NCBI GenBank assembly: GCA_019634305.1
Contig: JAHQVQ010000252.1
Span: 1 to 35,827 of the forward strand
Reading direction: 5' to 3'
DNA length: 35,827 nt
Source of the DNA: Flammeovirgaceae bacterium
Lineage (GTDB): Bacteria; Bacteroidota; Bacteroidia; Cytophagales; Flammeovirgaceae
Shown: positions 15,349 through 26,400 of the stretch, one piece after another
How positions within the stretch are numbered: the first letter of the stretch is position 1
How the letters are laid out: each line of letters begins with the position of its first letter
The notes under the pieces: model-generated
Seen by the model: only the letters and a program-made list of their open reading frames with translations
What the model was told of the DNA's origin: nothing
Databases searched by the model: none
Translations under genes and position numbers: made by a program

Positions 15349-16677
15349 ATGAAGAAGTTTTTCACTACGATAAAGAACATATTTTCAATCGAGGAGCTAA
15401 GGAATAGAATATTTTATACTCTGGGTTTCTTAATGGTTTTCCGATTGGGTTCATTTATTGTATTACCTGGAGTTGATCCTAGTCAGTTAAATGAGGCTTC
15501 CTCCGGTTTTTTTGGCATGATTAACACTTTTTTAGGTGGTGCATTTAGCCGGGCATCTATATTTGCTCTTGGTATCATGCCATATATTTCAGCTTCTATT
15601 ATCGTACAATTGCTTTCAGTTGCTGTTCCCAAGTTTCAAAAACTTCAAAAGGAAGGTGAGTCTGGAAGGAAAAAAATAAATCAAATCACCAGAGTGTTGA
15701 CCATTCTAATTACGATGGCTCAGGCTTCTGGATATCTTGCTGCTACAATTCCTGCCGAAGCTATTACGCTTACTAATCAGTCCTTCTTCGTTGCCTCGTC
15801 CATGATAATTTTAACATCAGGGACTATGTTCTGTATGTGGTTGGGAGAGAAAATTACAGAAAAAGGAATTGGGAATGGAATATCAATGCTTATTATGATT
15901 GGTATTATTTCTAGATTTCCCTTAGCAATTATTGAGGAAGTTGGTACAAGAGGTACCCAGGGATTACTTCTTTTAGTTCTAGAGTTTTTAGCGCTTTTCT
16001 TTATTGTAATGAGTGTAGTATTATTAACTACTGCCGTAAGAAGGATACCAGTACAATATGCACGACAAGTAGTTGGTGGAGGTAAAAAACAATTAGGAAA
16101 GGGGCAAAGATCATATATTCCATTGAAAGTAAATTCGGCTAATGTGATGCCAATTATATTCGCACAGTCACTTATGTTTTTACCATCCTTACTTTCTTCA
16201 GTTTGGGCTGAAGAAAACGACACTGCAAGGTATATCGCACAAGCATTTGCTGACTTTACCTCATTAGAGTATAATATAACTTTTGCTGTTTTAATTATTC
16301 TTTTCACATTCTTTTATACTGCCATTACCATCAACCCTAAACAAATGGCAGATGACATGAAAAGAAATAATGCTTTTATTCCAGGTGTAAAACCTGGTGA
16401 GCAAACCTCAGATTATATCAGTGCAGTACTAGATAAAATTACTTTACCTGGGGCTTTGTTTTTAGCAATTGTTGCAGTTTTACCTGCATTTGCTAGTGCA
16501 GCAGGTGTAAGTATGAATTTTGCACAGTTTTATGGAGGTACATCACTTATTATTATGGTGGGTGTTATCCTGGATACTCTTCAACAAATAGAAAGTTATT
16601 TGTTAATGAGACATTATGAAGGAATGATGAAATCGGGAAGTGTTAAAGGAAGATCTCAAAACGTACCTGCATTTTAA
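15349..16677 (+). CDS. secY: Protein translocase subunit SecY
   Basis: A 442-residue channel of the Sec translocon in the inner membrane, with ten predicted membrane helices. Visible signatures are RNRIFYTLGFLMVFRLGSFI (helix 1), the plug-region GMINTFLGGAFSRASIFALG, GIMPYISASIIVQLL (helix 2), the GEKITEKGIGNGISMLI loop, and the cytosolic FFYTAITINPKQMADDMKRN segment. It starts 3 bases after rplO and its stop overlaps the map start (TAATGA), which suggests translational coupling. Confidence 0.98.
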   Translation: MKKFFTTIKNIFSIEELRNRIFYTLGFLMVFRLGSFIVLPGVDPSQLNEASSGFFGMINTFLGGAFSRASIFALGIMPYISASIIVQLLSVAVPKFQKLQKEGESGRKKINQITRVLTILITMAQASGYLAATIPAEAITLTNQSFFVASSMIILTSGTMFCMWLGEKITEKGIGNGISMLIMIGIISRFPLAIIEEVGTRGTQGLLLLVLEFLALFFIVMSVVLLTTAVRRIPVQYARQVVGGGKKQLGKGQRSYIPLKVNSANVMPIIFAQSLMFLPSLLSSVWAEENDTARYIAQAFADFTSLEYNITFAVLIILFTFFYTAITINPKQMADDMKRNNAFIPGVKPGEQTSDYISAVLDKITLPGALFLAIVAVLPAFASAAGVSMNFAQFYGGTSLIIMVGVILDTLQQIESYLLMRHYEGMMKSGSVKGRSQNVPAF

Positions 16678-17459
16678 TGATATATTTTAAGACAAGCGAG
16701 GAAATTGAGCTGATGAAAAAAAGTGCTTTGCTTTTAGGTAAGGCACATGGTGAGGTAGCGAAATCAATTAAAGTAGGGGTTTCTACAAAAGAGCTTGACT
16801 TAATTGCTGAAGAGTTTATAAAAGATTTTGGAGGTGAGCCTTCCTTTTTAGGGTATAATGGATTTCCAGCTTCACTTTGTATTTCAGTCAACGAAGTAGT
16901 TGTACATGGAATTCCTAGTGATTATTGCCTAAAAGAGGGGGATATTATTTCAATTGATTGTGGAGTTTTTCTTAACGGATACCATGCTGATAGTGCATAT
17001 ACATATGGTGTAGGAGCAATTAACCGAGAGTCTCAACAATTACTGAAAGTTACTAAGGAGTCTTTATACAAAGGTATTGAATGCGTGAAGCAGGGGAATA
17101 GGATAGGAGATATTAGTAGTTCAATACAAAATTATTGTGAAGGTTATGGTTTTTCCGTGGTGAGGGAATTAGTGGGACATGGAATAGGAAAACATTTACA
17201 TGAAAAACCTGATGTTCCTAATTTTGGAAAAAGAGGTAGAGGAAGAAAAATTGAAAATGGTCTTGTTATAGCAATTGAACCTATGATTAATTTAGGAACA
17301 AAAGGGATTGTTCAAGAAAAGGATGGTTGGACTATAAGGACTAAAGATAGAAAGCCCTCTGCACATTTTGAACATACAGTAGCATTTTATAATAATAAGG
17401 TAGAAGTTTTAACAACATTTGAATTCATTGAACAAGTTTTGACTAGTCAATATGCCTAA
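16677..17459 (+). CDS. map: Type I methionine aminopeptidase
   Basis: A 260-residue enzyme that removes the initiator methionine from new proteins at the ribosome. The metal ligands and active-site residues are present: His78 (VHGIP), Asp94 and Asp105 ([12 protein letters not shown]), His168 ([11 protein letters not shown]), Glu201 (AIEPM) and Glu232 (HFEHT). It lacks the N-terminal zinc or SH3-binding extension of some forms. Its stop overlaps infA by 8 bases. Confidence 0.97.
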   Translation: MIYFKTSEEIELMKKSALLLGKAHGEVAKSIKVGVSTKELDLIAEEFIKDFGGEPSFLGYNGFPASLCISVNEVVVHGIPSDYCLKEGDIISIDCGVFLNGYHADSAYTYGVGAINRESQQLLKVTKESLYKGIECVKQGNRIGDISSSIQNYCEGYGFSVVRELVGHGIGKHLHEKPDVPNFGKRGRGRKIENGLVIAIEPMINLGTKGIVQEKDGWTIRTKDRKPSAHFEHTVAFYNNKVEVLTTFEFIEQVLTSQYA

Positions 17460-17670
17460 GCAAGCAAATATAGAATTAGATGGTACAATAGTAGAAGCTT
17501 TGTCAAATGCAAGGTTTAGGGTGGAACTGGAAAATGGGCATAAAGTTTTGGCTCATATTTCTGGAAAGATGAGGATGCATTATATTAGAATTTTGCCAGG
17601 AGACAAAGTGAAGCTTGAGATGACTCCTTACGATTTAACAAAAGGAAGGATTGTTTATAGATATAAATAA
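17452..17670 (+). CDS. infA: Translation initiation factor IF-1
   Basis: A 72-residue OB-fold factor that occupies the A site during initiation. It has [20 protein letters not shown], then [20 protein letters not shown] and the closing [20 protein letters not shown] signature. The ATG lies inside the last codons of map, so the two are likely translated in coupling. Confidence 0.98.
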   Translation: MPKQANIELDGTIVEALSNARFRVELENGHKVLAHISGKMRMHYIRILPGDKVKLEMTPYDLTKGRIVYRYK

Positions 17671-17714
17671 TTTGTGTTATTTCAACTGTTCTTTAACGAA
17701 TAACAATTTAGGAA

Positions 17715-17831
17715 ATGAAGGTAAAAGCATCAATTAAGAAAAGAAGTTCTGATTGTAAAATAATTAGAAGAAAGGGAAAACTTTATGTCATTAATAAGAA
17801 AAACCCTAGGTTCAAGCAACGTCAAGGCTAA
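17715..17831 (+). CDS. rpmJ: Ribosomal protein L36
   Basis: A 38-residue protein too short for ordinary gene calling. It reads [20 protein letters not shown], then [18 protein letters not shown], then TAA. The family normally has a CxxC...C...H zinc site. Here only one cysteine (Cys14) is seen, with Ser11 at the first Cys position, Asn32 region and Gln36 at the others, so this is the zinc-free form, in keeping with the zinc-free S14. It lies in its standard place between infA and rpsM. Confidence 0.95.
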   Translation: MKVKASIKKRSSDCKIIRRKGKLYVINKKNPRFKQRQG

Positions 17832-17868
17832 TAAAATAAATTTTAAAAATTAAATTTCCGGATATAAA

Positions 17869-18246
17869 ATGGCGCGTATTTCAGGTGTAGATATTCCAGA
17901 TAATAAGAGAGGTGTAATAGCACTTACTTATATTTTTGGAATTGGAAGGCCCTCATCAGAGGCGATTCTTGAAAAAGCTAAAATCGATCCTAATAAAAAT
18001 GTAGGCGATTGGACTGATGAAGAGTCAAAAGCAATTAGGGATATTATTACCACTGAATTTAAAGTGGAAGGAGAACTTAAATCTGAGGTTCAGCTTAACA
18101 TTAAGCGATTGATGGATATTGGTTGTTACAGGGGATTTAGACATAGAAGAGGATTACCAGTACGTGGTCAAAGAACAAAAAACAATTCGCGTACAAGAAA
18201 AGGAAAGAGAAAAACTGTTGCTAACAAAAAGAAAGCAGTTAAGTAA
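17869..18246 (+). CDS. rpsM: Ribosomal protein S13
   Basis: A 125-residue 30S head protein contacting the P-site tRNA. It begins [20 protein letters not shown], has a helix-two-turn-helix region ([14 protein letters not shown]), and ends with the basic [20 protein letters not shown] tail. It opens the alpha-operon part of the cluster. Confidence 0.98.
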   Translation: MARISGVDIPDNKRGVIALTYIFGIGRPSSEAILEKAKIDPNKNVGDWTDEESKAIRDIITTEFKVEGELKSEVQLNIKRLMDIGCYRGFRHRRGLPVRGQRTKNNSRTRKGKRKTVANKKKAVK

Positions 18247-18296
18247 AGTTTCAGAAATTATAATTGCCTATTAAGTAATTATTTAAGCATTTAATA

Positions 18297-18689
18297 ATGG
18301 CTCAAAAAAGAAAAGATAAAGCTAAAAAAAGGGTAGTTTCTGTTGAATCATTGGGTGAAGCTCATATCAAAGCTTCATTCAACAACATTATTGTTTCCCT
18401 TACAAATAAAGAAGGACAGGTAATTTCTTGGTCATCTGCTGGAAAAATGGGATTTAGAGGTTCTAAAAAGAATACTCCATATGCAGCTCAAATGGCAGCT
18501 CAGGATTGTGCTAAAGTGGCTTATGATCTCGGATTAAGAAAAGTTGAGGTTTTTGTGAAAGGACCTGGATCGGGAAGAGAGTCTGCGATTAGGACTATTC
18601 AAAACTCTGGGATTGAAGTAACTACTATTAAAGATGTTACTCCTCTGCCTCATAATGGTTGCAGACCTCCTAAAAGGAGAAGAGTATAA
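18297..18689 (+). CDS. rpsK: Ribosomal protein S11
   Basis: A 130-residue platform protein of the 30S subunit. It shows [20 protein letters not shown], then [20 protein letters not shown] and the [17 protein letters not shown]-terminus. It lies in standard order between rpsM and rpsD. Confidence 0.98.
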   Translation: MAQKRKDKAKKRVVSVESLGEAHIKASFNNIIVSLTNKEGQVISWSSAGKMGFRGSKKNTPYAAQMAAQDCAKVAYDLGLRKVEVFVKGPGSGRESAIRTIQNSGIEVTTIKDVTPLPHNGCRPPKRRRV

Positions 18690-18732
18690 AAATTACCTTG
18701 ATATATTTTCATAAATAAAATTTTGAATTTCG

Positions 18733-19338
18733 ATGGCAAGATACACAGGGCCAAAGTCCAAAATAGCGAGAAAATTTAATGATCCAATTTTTGGGCCGTG
18801 CAAGGAGCTTAAGAAAAAAGCTTATCCTCCAGGACAACATGGTAGAGGAAGAAGAAAAAAACAATCTGAATATGCTGTCCAATTGGCTGAAAAACAAAAG
18901 GCAAAGTATACCTATGGTGTGCTAGAAAGACAGTTCCGGAATTTATTTGATAAGGCGGCAAGAAAGCATGGTATCACAGGTACTAACTTGCTGCAATTAT
19001 TGGAATCAAGGTTAGATAATACTGTTTACAGATTAGGCATAGCTCCCACAAGATCTGCTGCAAGACAATTGGTCTCTCATAAGCATATTACTGTAAATGG
19101 GGATTCAGTAAATATTCCTTCTTATACTTTAAAGCCTGGTGACATAGTTGGGGTTAAAATTAAATCTCAAACGTTACTAGTAGTTAAGGAAAGTCTTTCT
19201 GGAAGACAAATTTCGAGATTTAGCTGGTTGGAGTGGGATTCTGAGAGGATGGCAGGTAAATTTATGGGTGTTCCAGAAAGAGAGGAAATTCCTGAAAATA
19301 TCAACGAACAATTTATTGTTGAATTATACTCTAAATAA
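18733..19338 (+). CDS. rpsD: Ribosomal protein S4
   Basis: A 201-residue protein that starts 30S assembly. The Bacteroidota-type N-terminus [20 protein letters not shown] is followed by an S4 RNA-binding domain near residues 92-155 ([40 protein letters not shown]). There is no zinc-binding cysteine cluster. In enterobacteria S4 represses the alpha operon; a hairpin lies just after this gene, before rpoA. Confidence 0.98.
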   Translation: MARYTGPKSKIARKFNDPIFGPCKELKKKAYPPGQHGRGRRKKQSEYAVQLAEKQKAKYTYGVLERQFRNLFDKAARKHGITGTNLLQLLESRLDNTVYRLGIAPTRSAARQLVSHKHITVNGDSVNIPSYTLKPGDIVGVKIKSQTLLVVKESLSGRQISRFSWLEWDSERMAGKFMGVPEREEIPENINEQFIVELYSK

Positions 19339-19346
19339 GAGCTTTA

Positions 19347-19379
19347 ATTTGACAATCGATCTCAATATTGGGGTCAAAT
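19347..19379 (+). other. Inverted repeat between rpsD and rpoA
   Basis: ATTTGAC (19347-19353) and GTCAAAT (19373-19379) can form a 7-bp stem with a 19-base loop, in the 81-base gap before rpoA. There is no T-run. It could affect rpoA mRNA processing or translation, but the stem is short and might be chance. Confidence 0.35.
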
Positions 19380-19419
19380 ATTTGAAATTATTATTCACTA
19401 AGATAAAAAGTAAGCTTAC

Positions 19420-20409
19420 ATGTCAATACTAGCATTTCAAATGCCTGATAAGGTGGTAATGGATAAGGCTGATGATTTTCATGGGTTATTCGAATTCAAG
19501 CCACTCGAGCCAGGTTATGGAGTTACAATAGGTAATTCTTTGAGGAGAATTCTCTTATCATCTTTAGAAGGGTATGCTATTGTTGGAGTTAAATTCCCTG
19601 ATGTATTGCATGAATTTTCTTCCATCGAGGGTGTAGTGGAGGACGTAACTGAAATAATTTTAAATCTTAAAACAGCAAGATTTAAGAAGGTGTCAGAAAG
19701 TCCAAATTCGAAAATAAATATCAGTATAAGTGGTAAGGAGGTATTTACTGCTGGTGATATTGCTGAATTTACTACAGACTTCAAAATTCTAAATCCGGAA
19801 TTAGTTATCTGTAACATAGATCCTTCTATTACCTTCCAAATTGAACTTACAGTTGAAAAAGGAAGAGGATATGTGCCAGCTGAAGAAAATAAGCCTAGTG
19901 AGCAGGTATTTGGTTATATTCCTGTAGATGCAATTTTTACTCCGATTAAGAATGTGAAGTATAAAATTGAGAATACAAGGGTTGAGCAAAGAACTGACTA
20001 TGAAAAGCTGATTTTGGATATTGAAACTGATGGTTCAATTCATCCAGAAGATGCCCTTAAAGGTGCTGCCAATATATTAATCCAGCACTTTATGTTATTC
20101 TCTGATCAGACGATGACATTCCAACCTGATAGCAAGCCTGAAGAGGAGCCAATTGATGAGGAATTCTTGCATATGAGAAAGTTGTTGAAAACTTCATTGT
20201 CTGACTTAGATTTATCTGTTAGGGCATATAATTGCTTAAAAGCTGCTGATGTCAAAACATTAGGAGACTTGGTTAGCCTTGAAATTTCCGATATGATGAA
20301 GTTCAGAAACTTTGGGAAGAAATCTTTGACGGAACTTGAGCAATTAGTGGCTGAGAAAAATCTGACCTTTGGAATGGATGTTTCAAAGTATAAATTGGAT
20401 GAAGATTAA
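19420..20409 (+). CDS. rpoA: RNA polymerase alpha subunit
   Basis: A 329-residue subunit that nucleates core polymerase assembly. The N-terminal dimerisation domain has [20 protein letters not shown], then [18 protein letters not shown]. The C-terminal domain (about 250-325) carries the helix-hairpin-helix [20 protein letters not shown] and [13 protein letters not shown], which contacts DNA and regulators. Length is standard. rplQ follows after 49 bases. Confidence 0.98.
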   Translation: MSILAFQMPDKVVMDKADDFHGLFEFKPLEPGYGVTIGNSLRRILLSSLEGYAIVGVKFPDVLHEFSSIEGVVEDVTEIILNLKTARFKKVSESPNSKINISISGKEVFTAGDIAEFTTDFKILNPELVICNIDPSITFQIELTVEKGRGYVPAEENKPSEQVFGYIPVDAIFTPIKNVKYKIENTRVEQRTDYEKLILDIETDGSIHPEDALKGAANILIQHFMLFSDQTMTFQPDSKPEEEPIDEEFLHMRKLLKTSLSDLDLSVRAYNCLKAADVKTLGDLVSLEISDMMKFRNFGKKSLTELEQLVAEKNLTFGMDVSKYKLDED

Positions 20410-20458
20410 TAAATAAGAGTGAGAAAAGTCGGGTAACCGAAAAAAAATATTAATTGAA

Positions 20459-21070
20459 ATGAGGCACGGAAAAAAAGTAAATCATCTTGGGAGAACAGCC
20501 CCCCATAGAAAGGCGATGCTTTCTAATATGGCTTGTTCTTTAATCCTTCATAAAAGGATTAATACAACCTTGGCAAAGGCAAAAGCACTGAGAAAGTATG
20601 TTGAGCCTTTAATAACCAAATCGAAAACTGATTCAATGCATTCTAGAAGAACAGTGTTTTCTTATTTAAAAAATAAAGAAGCAGTAACCGTTCTTTTTAA
20701 TGAAGTGGCTGATAAAATTGCTGAAAGGCCAGGTGGATATACTCGTATTATCAAAACTGGATATAGATTAGGTGATAATGCTGAAACATGCTTAATTGAA
20801 TTAGTTGATTTTAATGAATTGTTGTTGGCTGAAAGCTCTGAAAGTAAATCTAAAACAAGAAGAGGAAGAAGAAGAAGAGGTGGTTCTAAGGGTGCATCTA
20901 CGAAAACTTCTTCAGTTGCTGAAGATGTAGAAGAAGTTGCTATAGCAGAACCTGAAGAGAAAATTGAAAGTTTTGTTACTGAGGATGTTGATGTTGTGGA
21001 TGAGGTAAAAGATGAAGAGGAAACTGAGAAAGAGGAAGGTGATGATACTTCAAAACCAAAGGATGAGTAA
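20459..21070 (+). CDS. rplQ: Ribosomal protein L17 with a charged C-terminal tail
   Basis: L17 sits near the peptide exit tunnel. The core is residues 1-120 ([20 protein letters not shown] at the start, [20 protein letters not shown], then IELVDF). The protein has 203 residues against 115-130 in most bacteria. The extra tail is an arginine/glycine patch ([13 protein letters not shown], about 133-145) followed by a long Glu/Asp/Val-rich acidic stretch. Long L17 tails are known in Bacteroidota. It ends the operon; a terminator begins 18 bases after the stop. Confidence 0.96.
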   Translation: MRHGKKVNHLGRTAPHRKAMLSNMACSLILHKRINTTLAKAKALRKYVEPLITKSKTDSMHSRRTVFSYLKNKEAVTVLFNEVADKIAERPGGYTRIIKTGYRLGDNAETCLIELVDFNELLLAESSESKSKTRRGRRRRGGSKGASTKTSSVAEDVEEVAIAEPEEKIESFVTEDVDVVDEVKDEEETEKEEGDDTSKPKDE

Positions 21071-21088
21071 TAATAATAAAAAATATAC

Positions 21089-21126
21089 AAAAAGGAAATG
21101 GTTTTTAAATCGTTTCCTTTTTTTTT
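21089..21126 (+). terminator. Intrinsic terminator of the ribosomal operon
   Basis: A 12-bp stem (AAAAAGGAAATG at 21089-21100 with CGTTTCCTTTTT at 21111-21122, one G-T wobble), a 10-base loop, then a run of T. It separates rplQ from carA. Confidence 0.88.
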
Positions 21127-21162
21127 GCGAAAATTATTTAAAATAAAATTCTTAATAGCATA

Positions 21163-22281
21163 ATGGATAAGATTCAAAGAAAATCATGTGTTTTACTATT
21201 AGAAGATGGAAGTGTTTTTTATGGATACGGAATAGGTTTGATAGGGACTACTTCTGGGGAAATTTGTTTTAATACTGGTATAACAGGTTATCAGGAGGTT
21301 TATACTGATCCTTCTTATTATGGACAAATTCTGGTAAATACTACTTCTCATATAGGAAATTATGGTGTATTGGATGACGAAACTGAATCTGACTCAGTAA
21401 AAATCAAGGGTTTAGTAGTAAAGAAGTTTTCTGATATCTTTTCAAGAATTCAGGCTGAAGGTTCTCTTCAAAAATATCTGGAAGATGCAAAAATTGTAGG
21501 TATTTCGGATATTGATACCAGGAAATTAGTAAGACATATTAGACAAAGTGGGGCAATGAATGCTATTATTTCCTCTGAAATTGACGATATTGACAAATTA
21601 AAAGAATTACTTTCGGTCGTACCATCTATGGAAGGACTTGAACTTGCTTCACAAGTAAGTACAAAGGAGACATATTTTGAAGGAAATCCTGATGCTCCAT
21701 TTAAGGTTGCTGTCCTAGATTTAGGAATCAAACGTAACATCTTAAGAAATTTAACTGCTAAAGGATGCTATTGTAAGGTCTTTTCATCGAATACTTCCTT
21801 TGAGGAAATGAATTCCTGGAACCCGGATGGCTTTTTTGTTTCCAATGGACCTGGTGATCCTGCATCTACCACCTATGCTGTAGAAACAGTTAAGGAAATT
21901 ATTAAAAGAGATATTCCAATCTTTGGCATTTGTTTAGGACATCAGATTATTGCCTTAGCAAATGGTATTACTACCTATAAAATGCATCATGGTCATAGAG
22001 GTTTAAACCACCCTGTTAAAAATTTGCTTACTGGAAAATGTGAAATTACATCACAAAATCATGGGTTTAGTGTATCCTCCGATTCTGTATCAAGTAGTGA
22101 AAATGTTGAAGTTACACATTTGAATTTAAATGATGATACTGTAGAGGGGATAAGAATTTTAGGTAAAAAAGCATTTTCTGTGCAATACCACCCAGAAGCG
22201 GCTCCAGGGCCTCATGATTCCAAGTATTTATTTGATCAGTTTATTGCTTTGATGGGAGAATCAGAAGCTGTTGAAGGGTGA
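21163..22281 (+). CDS. carA: Carbamoyl-phosphate synthase small subunit
   Basis: A 372-residue glutaminase subunit that hydrolyses glutamine and feeds ammonia to CarB, for pyrimidine and arginine synthesis. The N-terminal domain includes GEICFNTGITGYQEVYTDPS. The class I amidotransferase domain has the nucleophile Cys257 (FGICLGHQ) and His343/Glu345 (QYHPEAAPG). carB is not in the window. It ends in TGA, with an in-frame TAA only 15 bases later (22297-22299). It lies beyond the ribosomal terminator, so it probably has its own promoter in 21127-21162, though no consensus box is clear. Confidence 0.97.
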   Translation: MDKIQRKSCVLLLEDGSVFYGYGIGLIGTTSGEICFNTGITGYQEVYTDPSYYGQILVNTTSHIGNYGVLDDETESDSVKIKGLVVKKFSDIFSRIQAEGSLQKYLEDAKIVGISDIDTRKLVRHIRQSGAMNAIISSEIDDIDKLKELLSVVPSMEGLELASQVSTKETYFEGNPDAPFKVAVLDLGIKRNILRNLTAKGCYCKVFSSNTSFEEMNSWNPDGFFVSNGPGDPASTTYAVETVKEIIKRDIPIFGICLGHQIIALANGITTYKMHHGHRGLNHPVKNLLTGKCEITSQNHGFSVSSDSVSSSENVEVTHLNLNDDTVEGIRILGKKAFSVQYHPEAAPGPHDSKYLFDQFIALMGESEAVEG

Positions 22282-22303
22282 AAAATCTCTGATATTTAAA
22301 ATT

Positions 22304-22345
22304 AAAAGATAAAGCCGGGCGATAAATAACGCGGCTTTATCTTTT
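22304..22345. terminator. Bidirectional terminator between carA and the TIM-barrel gene
   Basis: AAAAGATAAAGCC (22304-22316) and GGCTTTATCTTTT (22333-22345) form a perfect 13-bp stem with A- and T-rich ends, suited to stop transcription from both sides. The stop codon of the minus-strand gene overlaps its right arm. Confidence 0.88.
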
Positions 22346-23270
22346 AAAGAAAGTTATCTTCCTCTTTGTAGGCTTTTATGAGAAGTTCTTCTCCCTCTTT
22401 TCCTTTATGGAAATTGCCATGTTCCATACCCATGATTCCTTCATATCCTTTTTCGTGGATGTATTTAAATATATTTTTATAGTTTATTTCACCTGTAGTA
22501 GGCTCTTTTCTTCCAGGATTATCACCAATTTGGAAATAAGCTATTTCATCCCAACATCTTTCAATATTAGTAATTAGCTGTCCTTCATTTTTTTGCATAT
22601 GGTATACATCATATAAAATCTTGCATGATGGGCTATTTACTGCCTTGCAAATCATATAAGATTGGTCAGAATATCTTAAAAACAAATCTGGAGTATCGCT
22701 TAAAGGTTCTAATACCATTACCAAACCATGTGGTTCAAATATTTCAGCACCTCTTCTTAAGGCTTCAACTACATTAGCTGTTTGAATTCCCAATGGTAAT
22801 TTTCTTTCAAAAAAACCTGGAACAACTGTCATCCACTTGGCATTAATACGCTTTGCTACCTCCACTGACTCTTTACAAGTTTCCACAAAATTATCTAGGA
22901 ACTCTTTTTTTCCGGTGGATAATGAGGTCTTCCAATTTTCACCTCCATCTACTACAAAAACTCCCATTTCCATCCCAAGTCGTTCCATTTCTCTGGCAAT
23001 TTTTTCCTGATCCTCTGTAGACCTTTTAAGCATTCCATTATCTTCCAATGCCATAAAACCCTGATCAGCCATAAACTTTAACTGGTCAATTAAGTCTTCG
23101 CCACCAGAATTCTTAAACATACCAAAATGAGGGGCGTATTTTAAATTAAATTTATGAGCTTCAGTATCAGCATTCATTAAATTAGATTTTGCAGCTACTG
23201 CTCCACTACCTGCCGCAATAGAAGCAGCTCCTGCAATAGCGGTTTTTTGAATAAAATTTCGTCTTTTCAT
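22344..23270 (-). CDS. Tat-exported TIM-barrel protein (hydroxypyruvate isomerase-like)
   Basis: A 308-residue protein with a twin-arginine signal (MKRRNFIQKTAIAGAASIAA) and so probably exported folded to the periplasm. The mature part is an AP-endonuclease-2-type sugar isomerase/epimerase barrel: strands ending in conserved acidic residues (VMVLEPLSDTPDLF, ILYDVYHMQKNEG, FQIGDNPGRKEPTTGEINY, GIMGMEHGNF). It resembles hydroxypyruvate isomerase (Hyi-like) proteins, but export and family breadth make the substrate uncertain. It lies 182 bases downstream of the large haem-binding lipoprotein gene on the same strand, a pairing that suggests joint carbohydrate metabolism. Confidence 0.82.
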   Translation of the reverse strand: MKRRNFIQKTAIAGAASIAAGSGAVAAKSNLMNADTEAHKFNLKYAPHFGMFKNSGGEDLIDQLKFMADQGFMALEDNGMLKRSTEDQEKIAREMERLGMEMGVFVVDGGENWKTSLSTGKKEFLDNFVETCKESVEVAKRINAKWMTVVPGFFERKLPLGIQTANVVEALRRGAEIFEPHGLVMVLEPLSDTPDLFLRYSDQSYMICKAVNSPSCKILYDVYHMQKNEGQLITNIERCWDEIAYFQIGDNPGRKEPTTGEINYKNIFKYIHEKGYEGIMGMEHGNFHKGKEGEELLIKAYKEEDNFL

Positions 23271-23452
23271 TTTTTGATAGTTTAACTTATTGTTTTTTTG
23301 AAGTAAGTACCAGTACTATTTTATATTGAGTACTTTTATCACATTATCAAAAAGTTGTGGCACTTATTAAGTATATTTAATTCTGCACATCTATTTAAGG
23401 AGTTGGATTAATATTTTTTTAAAAATGTTCAGTGTTTAAAAATTTAAATTTA

Positions 23453-26400
23453 CTAATTACTGGCAAGTCCCTCCACTTTTTTAAGTGAGGATAAATATTC
23501 AACTAAATCAACCAATTCATCTTTACTCATGGATAAATGTAGGCCTGAGGTCATTAAAGAATTTTCAAATTCTTCTATGGAAACCACTTCGGATATTTTG
23601 ATTGTCTTTAGCATTCCTCCCATTTGCTTAAGACCTATTTCATCCTCAGTTTTACTGGCAATATAACCTACTGATTTTGAAGCATCCTTAGTTTCAATGA
23701 CAAAGCCTTCATAACCAAAACTTATCCCCTCATTTGGGTAAATAATAGCAGCATAGATTCCATCTTTGGACAATTTACTTCCAATTTCGGAAAGTTTTGG
23801 GCCAAAGTCTATTCCTTTACCATTTACCTGGTGGCAGGCTGCACAAAATTTATCAAAATTAGCTTTTCCATTTTCAACATTTCCAACTGAGGCAACTAAA
23901 TCCTTTAAAGGTGGAAGTTTATCAGAACCTTCAGGCATCACCATAAATTTAGAAGCTTCTTCTCTGATAGAACCTTTAATTGCACTCATCAAAACAGTTA
24001 CCGCAGTTGTTTTTAGCTCTTCAGGAATTTCATTCTCCACAAGCATATCTAAGACTCTTGATTCCTGAGACCAGCCTGTCCCAAGGGTTTGCATTGCTTT
24101 TTTTCTTAAAGCTAAATCTTCTTCTTCATTAAAAGCAATACTTTTAACCAAATTCCATGAATCCATATCACCAAGATGTTTCATTGTGGTTAATATCTGG
24201 GAAACTAAAATTTTATCCTTTGAAGATAATAATTCCTCAAAATACTTTGCTCCATTTTTTTCTCTTAACAATTGGGTGGCTTTAATTCCAACTTCTGAGT
24301 TTGTTCCCCCAAGCATTAGTCGTTTTAACTCTTCATCTTGTCCCTGAATATCAAATCTTTTAACCCATTCAATATATTGATTTGTTCCTTTTACTGACTC
24401 TAATGAACTTAATAATAATTGTTTAGTACCAGGCGAGGCTTTAATAGCTTCAGGGCTAATGTGATTAAGTGCAATTTGGATGACTTGTTCTTTTTCATGG
24501 TGATCTTTTTCAATTAGGGTGATAAGCACTTTATCTTTTAAAGGATCACTATGAAAATCAAATGCTCTGAAGTATCTTTTCATTCCTTCAGCATCAATAG
24601 CAGGATTGGATATGAATTCTGCAAGTAGAGGAATACTTGCTTTTGCTCTTGTTCTCCAAACGATATCCTGACTTTCAGGAGATTTTAAATTTCCATCTAC
24701 TTTTTTCGAATAGGCTGCAAAAAACTCATCAGGTCTTAAATCTGATCCAATACCTAAAGCTTCCAGATACCATCGGTCTCCTGTGGGATATTGTGCTGCT
24801 ACTTCTGCCCAAATCTCAGCGGCTTTCGGAGAACCTAAAAATCTTGTGGCAATAGCAACTTCCCTTCTTATTTGTGGCGAATTATCAGTGGAGAGTTGCT
24901 CCATATAATTAACCAACTCTGGCATTTCCAGTTGCTTGGCAATTCTTAATCCTGTTAACCTAATATCTTCATTTTCATCATTAATAGCCAGGTCAACATA
25001 CTCTTTTGTTTTCCCATCAATGTTAGCTAAAAGCCAGAGTGCTCTTGCCTTATGCCTTGGATTTTCTGATGAGAACTCAGCTTTTAGGGTTTCCTCAGCA
25101 TCTGTTCCCATATCATTTAGTTTATTCCAACCTAAATATCTTGTAGCCATATTAGGACTTTTCATGGCAGCAATAGCTCCTTCTGTAGAAGTTAAATCTA
25201 ATTGAGGAACTTGGTAGGAATGATCTTTTGGGGCAATTCTGTAAATTCTTCCCTGCTCCTGATCTCCCATCTGGTGACCACCAACTCCTGGATCATACCA
25301 ATCGGCTACGAATAGAGAACCATCTGGAGCGACACAAACATCCGAAGGCCTAAACCACGCATCTCTGGTTCCGGTTAAAATATTTATTATTTCAGCTTTG
25401 TAGCCTGCTCCATCTTTTTGAACAGGATAACTACGAACTACATTAGGCCCAGCATCAGAATGTATCATCTGATCCCAAAACACTTTAGGAAGTAACTTGC
25501 CTTCATAAACAACAATTCCAGTTGGTGAACCTGCTCCTGTTTGTAATAAGTTTGGAACAACACCTGGATCATTTAAGTGCCAGTGTTTTTTAGGGATTTC
25601 TTCATGCATTCCAGTTCGGGTTGCTCTCCATCCTGCTCCAGTCATTTCATCATGATAACCATAATTTCCATATTCCATCACATAATTTATCCTCACACCT
25701 TTATTTCCATCATCATCATTATCCGATTGCCATAAAGTTCCAAAAGCATCCACCGCTACTTCATAATTATTTCGGAAATTATGGGCTAAGACTTCAAATT
25801 CACTACCATCCGTACTACACCTGAAAATCATTCCCTGGCGATAGGGTTTACCTTGATGGTTCACCACATTTCCAGCTTTATCCACTACAGGTTTACCATC
25901 TTTATCCAAAACCTGCTCCCCAGCATTTCCAAAATTGAAATACAACTTTCCATCAGGACCGAAAATAAAAGAGTGAACACCATGGTCATGTTGTAAACCT
26001 CCAATTCCAGTGAAGAGTAGTTCTTTTTTATCTGGTTTATCATCACCATTTTCATCAGTAAAAACCCAGATATTGGGACTTGAGGATACGATTACCTTAT
26101 TCCCAAAAACAGCAATTCCCAGTGCAGCATCAATATCTTTGCCTTCATAAAATACCTTTCTGGAATCAGCTACTCCATCTCCATCAGTATCTTCCAAAAT
26201 CAATATTCTATCTCCAGTTTCTCTGGTTGAATTGGTAGGGTTGAGGTCATATCTATAATTGTAGGCTTCACATACCCAAATTCTCCCTTTACTGTCAATA
26301 TCCATATTAGTTGGATTAACAAGCATAGGTTCTGTTGCAAATACGGTAGCTTCAAGTCCATCATAAATATCAAGGCCAACTAAAGCATTTTCAACTTTTC

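Noticed and set aside
20662-21177. 171-residue minus-strand frame over rplQ
   Set aside because: It is Ser/Thr-rich antisense of the acidic rplQ tail, caused by biased codon use.
22279-22299. Readthrough of the carA TGA into a TAA five codons later
   Set aside because: The carA family ends at this point, and the extra five residues have no family support; a nearby backup stop is common.
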